Origin: Gnetum montanum
Lineage: Eukaryota > Streptophyta > Gnetopsida > Gnetales > Gnetaceae
Direction: 5' to 3'
Assembly (NCBI GenBank): GCA_015680685.1
Contig: MNCI01018023.1
Location: forward strand, 1,696-30,584
Length of the DNA stretch: 28,889 bases
Shown here: positions 11,070 through 20,043 of the stretch, one piece after another
Position numbering within the stretch: the stretch's first letter is position 1
How the letters are laid out: each line of letters begins with the position of its first letter
Program-made: the position numbers and the translations under genes
The notes under the pieces: model-generated
Told to the model about the DNA's origin: nothing
What the model saw: the letters and a program-made list of their open reading frames with translations, nothing else
The model's database searches: none

Positions 11070-11439
11070 NNNNNNNNNNNNNNNNNNNNNNNNNNNNNNN
11101 NNNNNNNNNNNNNNNNNNNNNNNNNNNNNNNNNNNNNNNNNNNNNNNNNNNNNNNNNNNNNNNNNNNNNNNNNNNNNNNNNNNNNNNNNNNNNNNNNNNN
11201 NNNNNNNNNNNNNNNNNNNNNNNNNNNNNNNNNNNNNNNNNNNNNNNNNNNNNNNNNNNNNNNNNNNNNNNNNNNNNNNNNNNNNNNNNNNNNNNNNNNN
11301 NNNNNNNNNNNNNNNNNNNNNNNNNNNNNNNNNNNNNNNNNNNNNNNNNNNNNNNNNNNNNNNNNNNNNNNNNNNNNNNNNNNNNNNNNNNNNNNNNNNN
11401 NNNNNNNNNNNNNNNNNNNNNNNNNNNNNNNNNNNNNNN
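11070..11439. other. Assembly gap (370 N)
   Basis: Run of N. It should contain the rest of copia B's 3' LTR, its right target duplication and part of A's gag. ORFs called across it are meaningless. Confidence 1.
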
Positions 11440-11719
11440 TGTGTAAGTGCGGCATGCCAATTTGTGTGAGAGCATGAAGAAGCATGCTTGGGATTGAATG
11501 ATAGGGAGGTAACACTATGTTACCCTCTAAGGCTCGCCAATGTAGTTGTTCATCTTGATGGAGGATAAAGGTAAAGTCTAGTATATACTCATCGGGATGA
11601 ATATATACCACTTGAACTTGTTGAGGGACTGGTGGATCAATGCCATGTGTATTACATCATCGATTGTTTCTAGTTTTAGACCTAGGTGGTGAGGCGCTTT
11701 CATACAAAGAAGGAGACAT
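11440..11719 (-). pseudogene. Copy A gag N-terminal part
   Basis: Start of A's gag on the far side of the copia insertion. The ATG on the minus strand at 11719-11717 opens MSPSLYESASPPRSKTRNNR, then a stop. The segment HPDEYILDFTFILHQDEQLHW and LLHALTQIGM is clearly homologous to copy C 15066-15220 (HPDEYIPNFIFILHQDEQLWW, LFRALAQIGM). The start was chosen by that alignment and its position about 120 bp after the primer site. It continues into the N run. The function of this gag N-terminal region is unknown to me. Confidence 0.8.
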
Positions 11720-11838
11720 ACTTGTCTATTCAATGTGCAATGTATTCTTGTTTATTATTTTCTCAATCAACCCTAAGGGTTCGTTCCAATGATGTGAATG
11801 ATTTCCTAAGTTCTAATTAGTGCACAAACAACTAAGCC

Positions 11839-11856
11839 CCCCTGGTAATGACACCA
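11839..11856 (-). other. Copy A primer binding site
   Basis: On the minus strand TGGTGTCATTACCAGGGG lies one base after the LTR end CTCATCA. It resembles TGGCGCCGTTGCCGGGGA, the site common in Athila-type elements and usually attributed to tRNA-Asp (attribution from memory). Confidence 0.8.
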
Positions 11857-11857
11857 A

Positions 11858-12705
11858 TGATGAGCAGTAAGGTACCCCTATGCTCAACCATACGAATATG
11901 AGTGTTTCATGCAAAATCCAGTCGAATTCCAAGGACTAAGTGCTTATGCATCCTTGTGGAAAAAGGATGGGTTGATTGATTGTTATCTTCCCAAACTTAC
12001 TTGTATGTCACAATTGTATGGTTAAGTAAGCTTGAGGCATATGATTTTTATATCTTTTATGTTTTTATGTCCTATGATAATAGGGAAAGAGAGAAATAAC
12101 TAGGTGACTAATTTTACTTAACTACTCATTAACTAAGTTCTAACTAATCCTAATAGCAACATCCATTCCCACTTGCCATACACATCCTGAACTAGTGCAT
12201 CAGTGCTGGGATTACCAAACGCTAATTGTTACTAGGTTACCAAGCATTACACGCTAATAATAGAAATGTAAAGTGCATAAAATAAAATAAATGCACAAGA
12301 AAATAAAATAAAAGAAATGCGTAAGAAAACAAATCTCAAGTGTTGCAAGGATGAATCAAAGAGCTTGTCTTTATTACCATACACAAGGTGTGCTTAGGTA
12401 CACAATGCTCAAATAAAGATCCATCTACACTTAGACCTCTTGCTACGGGCACTTGGAAAATACTCTAACTTTCAAATAGACTATAAGACCTTTGCTACTT
12501 GACTGCTAAAAGACCTCTCACCCAATTGTGCACCTGGGCACTATATAGGCTTGGGAGAAACTACTCTAATAATTAAAGTAACTACTATAATAATTAGAAT
12601 AATTGCTAGAGTAACTGCTAGAGTAACCACTCTAATAATTAGAGTAACTGCTAGAGTAACCGCAATTAGCTATGATATTGTAGATGTTACATCGCATCCA
12701 CATCA
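11858..12705 (-). repeat. Copy A 5' LTR
   Basis: 848 bp. Reads TGATGTGGATG... to ...CTCATCA on the minus strand (TGATG/CATCA inverted ends). The end near the primer site, the TTTATTTGAGCA region and the CGTATGGTTGAG motif align with the LTRs of C, D and E. A TATA-like TATATAG is at about 12542-12548. The left boundary (12705) is inferred from similarity to the start of C's LTR. The 3' partner lies outside the window. Confidence 0.82.
12559..12664 (-). repeat. Short palindromic repeats in copy A U3
   Basis: About 105 bp just upstream (on the minus strand) of the TATA-like box. Repeated units are AGAGTAAC, CTGCTAGAG and ACTCTAATAATTAGAGT; the last (12629-12645) is a palindrome with perfect 8-bp arms around one base. 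The 65-codon plus-strand ORF across it is a by-product of the repeats. Confidence 0.75.
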
Positions 12706-13361
12706 ACACATCCCTATCAATGCATCTCATTTGACTACCACAACATAGATGCTATATCATATCTGCTACCTAATAAGAATTTTTAATCTTCTTTTAAAAG
12801 GTTAAAGAAAGAAATATTATGGCTTCATGTTAAACATGAATAATGGTGTGATCAACGATTGTATTTCTACATTATACTATTTTGGGAAAAATACAAAAGT
12901 GTATATCATGTTTTCATAAGAATTATTTCTTGTTGTCTATCTTCAGAGATGTTAGGTTTCACTCATCTACTATTCCTAGACCCCATCTTGGTGAGATGAG
13001 CATTGATCCTTTAGGTGATGATCCTTTTACTATCTTGTTATCTATACTTAACATGATATTTCTTCCTTGCAATTATATTTTATTATCTTATGGCTATCTT
13101 CTTTTAGTGGTGTAAGACCTTGTGGGGTCCTCTAAACATAACTATGTGATTAACAAACATGTAGTGTGTACTTAGACATTTACCTATGGTTGTTATGGCT
13201 TATAGATGGAGCACTATTTGTGGGGATTAGAATAACTTGATAGAGACCTTCTTATAAGGCATATGTTGGAAATAGAAAAATAATTGGGCTTTCATTAACT
13301 CTTTGTAATTTATTAATATTTGATAATTATTTTAGAGTTTTCTCTTATTTTATTTTTAGAG
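12706..13361. other. Unassigned spacer between copy A and copy D
   Basis: 656 bp of AT-rich sequence. I see no LTR motif, domain or repeat matching the other elements. The short ORF at 12882-13115 has no recognisable features. This is the best candidate for pre-insertion target DNA or for an older unrelated repeat. Confidence 0.5.
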
Positions 13362-13844
13362 TGATGAATCGTATTTTTCTTAGGCCCCAATATTGGATCT
13401 CATGCTACGTTATTGAATATTTGATACTGTGGGATGCATGCCTACCTATAAATACAACACTTGGGGGCATGATCCGAATAATGTTTCATTCCAACCTTAG
13501 GTAGGCTCTTGTGGTTTTATTTCGTAGTCTAGAGAACAATTAATGAGTGCTCACAATGTGAACTTGATTCAGCTATATGACATCTTATTTGAGTGGTAGA
13601 TCGAGATTGATTCTTATTCATTGTAGCACTTCCACTTAGATTACATTAAGTTTCCATGCAATTTACTTTTCATGTACTTAGTTAATATATAAATTTTATG
13701 CAAGTTAATCAATTGGAGAAATGAGCATGACCAATTTTGAGCATAAACACATATCCTCTTAGTAATCCCAATAGTGTTATTACCTAGTTCACCTAGTAGT
13801 GTAGGGCTTGGTAATTCCAATAGTGGATACTTAGGTTTAGCGTA
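13362..13844 (+). repeat. Copy D 5' LTR, left part
   Basis: Begins TGATGAATC like the LTR of E (23890). It contains TATTGGAT near the start, TATAAATA at 13447-13454, and downstream CTTGGTAATTCCAATAGT, the counterpart of E's CTTGGTAATCCCAGTAGT (about 24378). It is cut at 13844 by the start of C's LTR. Possible left target duplication of D: TAGAG (13357-13361). Confidence 0.78.
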
Positions 13845-13851
13845 TGATGGG

Positions 13852-13926
13852 ATGCGATATCGCATGGGCCACGATATTGCGTATGTGATATCACGTCTTC
13901 CCTTGCGATATCGCGTACGTGATATC
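13852..13926 (+). promoter_or_regulatory. GATATC palindrome array in copy C U3
   Basis: Perfect palindromes ATGCGATATCGCAT (13852-13865), GTGATATCAC (13885-13894) and GCGATATCGC (13905-13914), plus a GATATT core near 13873 and GATATC at 13921-13926. All lie within 95 bp upstream of the TATA box. A matching array is in the 3' LTR (20191-20262) and in E's LTR. Confidence 0.7.
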
Positions 13927-13944
13927 GTGGTGCACCATCATATC

Positions 13945-13952
13945 TATAAATA
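13945..13952 (+). promoter_or_regulatory. TATA box of copy C 5' LTR
   Basis: TATAAATA at the end of U3; the same motif stands at 20281-20288 in the 3' LTR, 13447-13454 in D and 24002-24009 in E. Confidence 0.75.
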
Positions 13953-14218
13953 AGAGGTGGCTTCCCCTTGTTTCATAATCCTAGGCTAGAAGTAGGGAAA
14001 CTTTGGCAGATTGATCACTCCAGAGATAGAATATTTTCCATGTGCCCGTAGTAGGAGTCCCAAAGTGAATGGATCTTTATTTGAGCAACATTGTACCTGA
14101 ATGCAAGTTGTGTACGGAAATAAAGATGAGCTTTCCAGATAAACCTTGGAGTGCATGGAATAGGATTTTATTACATGTTATTTCTTACCTATTATTTATT
14201 ACCTTGCAGTAGTGCGGA

Positions 14219-14390
14219 ATGAGTATGACTTGATTACTAGCATTTACGGATGTGTACGGATAATCAAGGAATGGATGCTCATCGCGATTATATTCTCTCT
14301 TACCCTTATCTCCTAGTAACATGGGATGAGTATGACTTGATTACGAGCATCTACGGATGTGTATAGATAATCAAGGAGCAGATGCTCATC
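14219..14390 (+). repeat. Internal direct duplication in copy C LTR
   Basis: Two 65-bp copies (14219-14283, 14326-14390), each starting ATGAGTATGACTTGATTAC and ending ATGCTCATC, with a 107-bp period. The 3' LTR has the same pair (20555-20619, 20662-20726). LTRs of A, D and E are roughly 100-150 bp shorter, and E shows one copy of the motif. Confidence 0.85.
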
Positions 14391-14818
14391 ACGCTTAGGC
14401 TAGTTAAGTGCCTTAATATGACCACTTCAAGCACGTGCGTTACGCGTGGTGATCCCAGTAATGATTAGCGTTTGGTAGCTGTGGTTGCATAGGTTCAAGG
14501 TGTGTACGGTAAGTGGGAACGGATGCTGATACTAGGTAATTTAGACTTAGTGCATTAGTTAGAGTTAGTACTTAGTTTCTCAACCCTTCACCTATTAGTG
14601 TAGAATACATAAAACATAAAAACCATAAAAATCATATACCTCAAACTTGCTTAACCATACACCGTGACAAATACAAGTAAGTCTAGGAAGACAACGAATA
14701 ATTAACCCTAAATGTTCCATGGGGCGTGTAGGCATTTAGTCTACAGAGTTCGATCGGATTATGCGTGCTACGCTCGTATTCGTATGGTTGTGTGTAGGGG
14801 TATCTCGCCACTCATCAT

Positions 14819-14836
14819 AGGTGTCGTTGTCAAGGA
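14819..14836 (+). other. Copy C primer binding site
   Basis: AGGTGTCGTTGTCAAGGA, one base after the LTR end. It differs from TGGCGCCGTTGCCGGGGA mainly by transitions. Confidence 0.7.
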
Positions 14837-14957
14837 CTAAGTGTTTGTGTGCCAAATAGAACATAAAGGATATCACTTAAATTGTTGGGAGCCTAAACGA
14901 ACCTTCGGGTTAATTAACAGAAAAAATTTATAATGGTGAAATAGCACACTGATCAAA

Positions 14958-17339
14958 ATTTCTTCTTCTCACAAAAGTAATTCACCACCTAGGACTAATA
15001 CTAGAGATAATCGGCAACATAAAACACATAACCAAAATCAGCCAAGTCCTAAAAAATACAAGAAAGTCTATACTCATCCCGATGAGTATATTCCTAACTT
15101 TATCTTTATCCTCCATCAAGATGAACAACTATGGTGGAGAGATCTGCAAGGTAACATCATGTTACCCCCAGATCGATCAGTCCTTGACATGCTCTTCCGT
15201 GCTTTGGCACAGATTGGCATGATAGAATTATTTGCTAAATACATTGCAGAAGACTTTGATATGAGGGATTATCATCCCACAGAAGCGCAATGTATGAGGG
15301 ACTTAAGGCAGGAGGAACAACATACACTTTTGAAGGGCAAAGCCCCACACATCCTTAGCAAAATAGGAGATGAGGAACCCCTTATAACAGGTTCTTTAGC
15401 AAATGATGTTTCCCCTCCTAACAATGGTGAGGAGGTTAGGCATCAGAACCTACAATCAACGATACATAATCCTAGTTTTGATGCCCGTGAACGTCAACTG
15501 TTCACAGAAGGAACAACCACTCATGCTAAGGATAGGCACTTAGATCATCATAATGATTAGGACCAAAGTAGTAGAAGAGAAGGCAAGAAACATCGCCATG
15601 GTGATGGCTCTTCTTCTTCTTCCCCTTCATCTCACCAGTCACCCTCTGCTTCCACATCTGGGTGTAGCCACCATGAACATAATGGTGAGGATAAGGGTAA
15701 GAAAGATGAGAGACCTCGATGGGAAAGTCGAGAGAGAGGACAAGGGCAAGGACATAGGGAGAGTAGGGAACCATGCAGACATCATAGGCGTCAGGAAAGA
15801 GATGATCATGATGAGCCCCTACTGGCAACCTGAAGTATGCTTAACATAATGGAGGCTGTTAGGATTCCAACAAGGCACCAAAAGGATAGTCGGATCAAGC
15901 ATTTAGACATGAACAATATCCCACATTTTGAAGGGGGATACAACACTAATTTGCAGCATCATTTACAGGCATTCCATGATGCCAATGCCTTGCAGAATAT
16001 AGAAAATGAGTGGCAAAAAATTAAGTTGTTCCCAAGGACACTCACTAAAGAAGCAGAGAGTTGGTACCGGTCCTTAGAACTGGAAACCATTAGGAGGTGG
16101 AGTATGATGCTAGAAATCTTCAACAATAAATATTAGATGTACTCTAGAGTGTCCAATTTGCATAAGCAGATCCAAGGCTAGAAACAAGGTACTTATGAAT
16201 CCTTGGATGCTGCCATGGCCCGCTACTACACATTGTTACATTGTTGCTCGGGCCATGGGTATGCTTAGCAAGATCAACTTCACCACATTGTGGATGGGCT
16301 AAGGCATGAAACGAGAAGAACCCTTGGGACTTATGCCCAAGGGAGACTATGACAACTTAGAGCCCATGAAGTACATCACTTGTTGGAACAAGTAGCACAA
16401 GAAGAAGGTGAGCTACGTAAGAGGAAAAGTTTGAAAGAATACAACTGCGATCCCTCCCTTCGAAAGAAGGGAGTGAAATTCTGTGATGAGGAGGATGAGT
16501 CACCACTTGAAGAGTTGGTGAATCGGAAAACCTTGTCAATCCAAAAATTAACAATTGAAGTATCGGCTAAGGTAGATCAAATGTGGGACTCCTTAGACTC
16601 ACGACTTGAAAGTTTTTTGAAAATTGTAGAAGAGTCTAAGAATGAATGAAGTAGTGACAAAGGTAAGACAAAGTGGAGAAATTTAAGCCCTACACATAAC
16701 AAGGGTAAGAGAAAAATTCCTATCTCCAATGATGCTATGGGCTCTAACACAGACAATGATGGTGAATGTGAGATCTACCAATATGACCATCCTAAGGGAT
16801 GTTGCCCAGTTATCTCACATCTACAGGAGTCTGGGGTGTATGTGCTAAATCCAAGACTCAACCAATAGCAAACACCCCGAAGCTTACCTTATCCACAAGG
16901 TAACCCAAGGCAATTCCACTAGCCACTAACATACTATCCAAGTGGAACTCCACCACAACCCATTGGACAACATCAGCAGTGGCAATACCCACAGTCAAGG
17001 GGGATGCCATCGCCAACACAATAGTACCCTTACCGGCAACTTGATTCTTATGGTTATTATGTCTAGTAGCTAGTTTCTCCAGGTGACTCTATGGATCACA
17101 CTACTCCCCAACGTCACTACTAAGTTCGAGAGTACTTTAGGAGGACTCCTTCTCCTCTGGGAGACATCTTACACTTATCCCATCCTCCAACTCCATCCAC
17201 ACCTCTTCCACCCATAGTTCCCATACAACCTGTTCCAACAATGCAAGGGGAACTCCCTACTCAACCGCAGCAACGAAACGCTTTGAGAGCTATAAATATT
17301 CAACCTGGCGCTAGTTTTAACAATTGTACAAAGAGAAGG
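14958..17339 (+). pseudogene. Copy C gag
   Basis: Capsid/nucleocapsid protein. One frame runs without any indel from 14958 through the protease. The expected start codon is ATT (14958-14960) where copy A has ATG. Parts: N-terminal HPDEYIPNFIFILHQDEQLWW (about 15075); a Ser/His/Arg-rich charged segment (15560-15820); a Retrotrans_gag-like core with FEGGYNTNLQHHLQAFHDA and ESWYRSLELETIRRWSMMLE (15920-16120); HHIVDGLRHETRRTLG; a heptad-like stretch LTIEVSAKVDQMWDSLDSRL (about 16550); a zinc-knuckle remnant CEIYQYDHPKGCCP with its second Cys changed to Tyr (about 16767-16805); and a Pro/Gln/Tyr-rich tail. Stops include 15558, 15831, 16134, 16266, 16920, 17022, 17064, 17067 and 17121. Confidence 0.88.
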
Positions 17340-17880
17340 CCTTTCTTCAGAACCAGAAGCCCAAAAAAACTCTCGCAATAGAAAACGGTTGAGCCGATGT
17401 ACATGCCTTTATCATATAACACTTTGGAGCACCCTTCAGTCCAACAAAGCTGTGCACATACGGTTATGTTAACACATACCATAACCGACTGGATCAAGGT
17501 AGGCCACCTTCCTTGGAAGATATCTAACCCTAGGAGCCCCTTAATCTATCTACAAATCACGAGGAACAAACCACATAAGGCTCTTCTTAACTCAGGTTCT
17601 GGAGTCAATTTAATATCACGAGAAATGTATCAAGCCTGGAACCTACCCCAACTTAAGAAGAGAAACATCTAACTAGAGCTGGCAGACCAATCCATCACCA
17701 TTCCCTTGGGATTGGTTGAGGACATCATTACTATTGTGTGTGGGTGGTCTTACCCAGCCAATTTCTTGGTGATTGAAATTAACAACAATGAAGGGGGCTT
17801 CCCAATTATAATGGGAAGGCCATGGCTAAGTACAGTAGATGCGTACCCAGGGATCCACGATCTTTCCTTGTAGATATCTA
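17340..17880 (+). pseudogene. Copy C aspartic protease with mutated active site
   Basis: Continues the gag frame after PFFR (17340). It aligns with A's protease along its length: HTVMLTHTITDWIKVGHL, SPLIYLQITRN, the active-site region ALLNSGSGVNLIS, MYQAWNLPQLKK, LPLG-like IPLGLVEDI and FPIIMGRPWLSTVDA. The catalytic Asp of the D-S/T-G triad is Asn (AAC; A has GAC or GAT). Stops are at 17670 and after HDLSL near 17871. PFFR to the later Cys-Ile is 582 nt, against 585 in A, so the domain is full length but could not have worked in this copy. Confidence 0.9.
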
Positions 17881-18191
17881 AAATAAACATTTATGGAAAG
17901 ATTGAGAAGAAGAAAGTTCCATGCATCACATATAGTGACTCAGAGGGTGATGACATGGAATATTGTTTAGCACTTCTTCCATGTAATTGGTGTGCCCAGG
18001 AAATACAAATCCAAAGGTAAGTGTATGTAGAAACCACACCAGTAGTAGACACCCCGTGGTTGACAACTACTAGGAAGAGAAAACTAATATGCATGAAATG
18101 AATTGAGGAAACTCATGCTAACAATAGGGGCATAGACACATTAGAGTATGAGTGTCGCCAACTTCCACCCCTTAATCTAAGAACATTAGTG
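17881..18191 (+). pseudogene. Copy C protease-RT linker ending at a pol deletion
   Basis: Continues in frame: PCITYSDSEGDDMEYCLALL, a Cys pair (PCNWCAQEIQIQR), TPVVDTPWLTTTRK, and LEYECRQLPPLNL. These match A's linker (LCITYND, CNQCAQVINIQR, QLPSLNLENVNWGKLE). After GEKLG-like sequence near 18195 the match to A's RT side ends. By 18240 the sequence matches A's region after integrase (compare A 1021-1060). RT, RNase H and integrase, about 2.9 kb in A, are absent. Confidence 0.8.
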
Positions 18192-19815
18192 GGGAGAAGT
18201 TGGGCACTGTTATGAAATTCAAACAGACACTTATTATTCAAATCTCTCCTTTTCAATTCAGTCATGGGAGAGATGGCCACCTATGCTAATCATTGGAGGC
18301 CCTAAGTTCTTTTAAGTTTTTGTTTTACACCTTTTTGTCTTACGCATTTTTGTCTTACATGTTTTTGTTTTACAAATTTCTTTAACTTTTCTTATTTTTT
18401 TTACAACATCGTTATACTTTTCCACTTTTTTTGCGTGTGTTTGTGTGTGTCATCCACCATGTAAGTTCATCATCTAATAAGTGTTCTTCTCGATGGTATG
18501 AACTATTTTTCATTGATTGCCAATGTTTTGTTTTTACCTTAAAGTTACAATGTTGATACTAAGGTATGTTCTTTTGATATGGTAGGCAATGAGTCCACTT
18601 CATCCATCCATTCACAAGTCTATGGTCTCTCTTGGCTTGGAAATGTACAGTCCCCTTTCAAATAAGAACTTTATCAAATTGGTGACTGGTTATTTCTCAA
18701 ACTAAGGAAGGACTCAAGGTTTGAAAAGGGTGTGACTTCAAGGGAACTTAATGCATTTGTGTTGGCCATTCTCTTGGGTTCTTGGATGTTTTCCTCTTGA
18801 GTTTTCTTGCCATTCCGATGTTAGCCAATCATTAGGAGCTAAGACAATAAAAATAATAAGTCTTTGCATGGTGTGGTTCTCATGCATAAAAACACAAAAC
18901 ACAAACAAAAAGAATGAAAAGAAAAGAAAACAAAGAAAGTAAGAATTCAAAGCACATCCATTAGATGAAATAGACTCAAGCTACAAGAATTGGTTATGGA
19001 ATCAAACATGTTCCCTCTAACTAAGGCCCTTCTCGCTTCCCATTCTCTGCTTTGTTTCGTCGGAATGGTGGTGGATCTTTGGTGATGCATTTTCGTTATT
19101 CAAGTGGATGGTTGGCCAAATGCGTTGATGCAAAGTCACTGGATGTGGTTGGTTTGAGGCCAGAGTTGGAATGAGATTTTCCAAGTCACATTAATCATGA
19201 AACACACAAGGGGCTATACACCACCTTGTTCTTGGGATTCCATTCCATCCACTTCTCTCCACTGTTCACCTCATTGCCGATTGTATCACTAGTGTATATT
19301 TTGGTAGATACATTGTTTTCTTTCTGGTAAATTCTTGTGGTTAAGACTTTAACTCTTGTTCCGAAGGACATTCCCAGAGCCTACAGACTCTTTGAATGTG
19401 GGTTTGTCAGGGCATTAAGGGCATGAGCCTGCTTTGGGGAGGATCCACTGACATTCCTATTTGGTGCACCAGTTACATTCTTTTCCTTAACATTTTGCAA
19501 TTAATTTTATTTTGTTCATTCCCATCTTGACATCTATTTCATCGATGTCTTAGTTGTCTCTTTTTATCAATCTTCTTGTTCTTATTCTTTCTTCATTCTA
19601 TTGCTACCGGAGGTTCATGATTAGTCATGGGGGTATGGAGCCTAATTTTTTCAATTTTCTCCTAACCCCTACACCTTCGGTAGTCATCATTTATATATTC
19701 CTAGATCCGTAATTAGCCATACCACAACCCAGCCAATGGAATTACACTGAAGCAAGGTGTTACCACAATGAAATTCATCTACCCTTGCTTATACAAAACT
19801 ATGTTGTGTGTGTAG

Positions 19816-20043
19816 ATGGTGATCATGCAACAATGGATAGGATCTGGAGGGAGCACTTGGGATGGAGCAGTGCTGGAAGTAGTTATGCAAGGAGCAAGAC
19901 CAATGATGTGCTTACGAATGGACAATGAAAGGCACAATCTTGGCGTTGGTAGCAACAAAAATTCTTTCTCTCTCTCTTTCTTTCTCAGCTGCCAAATGTG
20001 GCCTGATGTCAATGTAATAAGGTGTTCACCCTTGTTGTCATGA
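19816..20043 (+). other. Possible extra ORF of copy C (75 codons)
   Basis: An ATG follows directly after GTTGTGTGTGTAG, matching the AG-ATG arrangement of E's extra ORF (28311), and the position before the 3' LTR is comparable. The protein itself (MVIMQQWIGSGGSTWDG...) shows no similarity I can see to E's. It may be a decayed or chance ORF. Low confidence as coding. Confidence 0.25.

Larger units (their letters stand above)
6701..11345 (+). mobile_element. Copy B: Tork/TNT1-like Ty1/copia retrotransposon nested in copy A
   Basis: The copia order gag, protease, integrase, RT, RNase H is complete and bounded by a 335-bp 5' LTR and the start of a matching 3' LTR at 11014. The right end is estimated by adding the 5' LTR length, because it falls in the N run. 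The flank before the 5' LTR ends in ATGAA, a possible 5-bp target duplication whose partner is hidden in the gap. The gag of A is interrupted at 6700 and resumes at 11440 in the same orientation, which shows nesting. Coding sequence carries at least ten in-frame stops and several indels, so the element cannot act alone now. Confidence 0.92.
1..12705 (-). mobile_element. Copy A: Athila-like Ty3/gypsy retrotransposon, interrupted by copia B
   Basis: Reading leftwards on the minus strand the order is 5' LTR, primer site, gag, protease, RT, RNase H, integrase and a 3' noncoding tail. This is the Ty3/gypsy order. RT and RNase H motifs (LDGYSGYNQI, FMDDF, ENVVANHLSQL) resemble the Athila clade. Copia element B sits in gag. 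The 3' LTR and about the last 0.8 kb of the internal tail lie beyond position 1, judged by alignment with copy C. Reading frames shift several times (gag uses three frames; protease to RNase H share one; integrase is in another) and many stops are present, so this is a dead copy. It is the only gypsy copy here that still carries RT and integrase sequence. Confidence 0.9.
13845..14817 (+). repeat. Copy C 5' LTR
   Basis: TGATGGGATG... to ...CCACTCATCA, with TGATG/CATCA inverted ends. U3 holds a GATATC palindrome array. TATAAATA is at 13945-13952. An internal duplicated segment (65 bp, 107-bp period) lies at 14219-14283 and 14326-14390. Comparing about 340 bases with the 3' LTR by eye I count roughly two dozen differences, mostly transitions, so divergence is near 7 percent in that stretch. 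Confidence 0.93.

Noticed and set aside
11045-11611. Three ORFs across the N run
   Set aside because: Unknown bases carry no stop codons, so the frames are artefacts. Only the gag part at 11440-11719 (minus) is real sequence.
12551-12748. Plus-strand ORF rich in TxIIRVTARVT repeats
   Set aside because: It is generated by the short tandem repeats in A's U3, antisense to the LTR's own transcription.
13852-13926. Spaced palindromes as a CRISPR-like array
   Set aside because: The units are short, vary in sequence and spacing, have no spacers of constant length, and lie in a plant LTR promoter.
15526-15849. ORFs on both strands over the Ser/His/Arg-rich part of C's gag
   Set aside because: The frame aligned with A and continuous with the rest of C's gag is the third one; these two are shadows.
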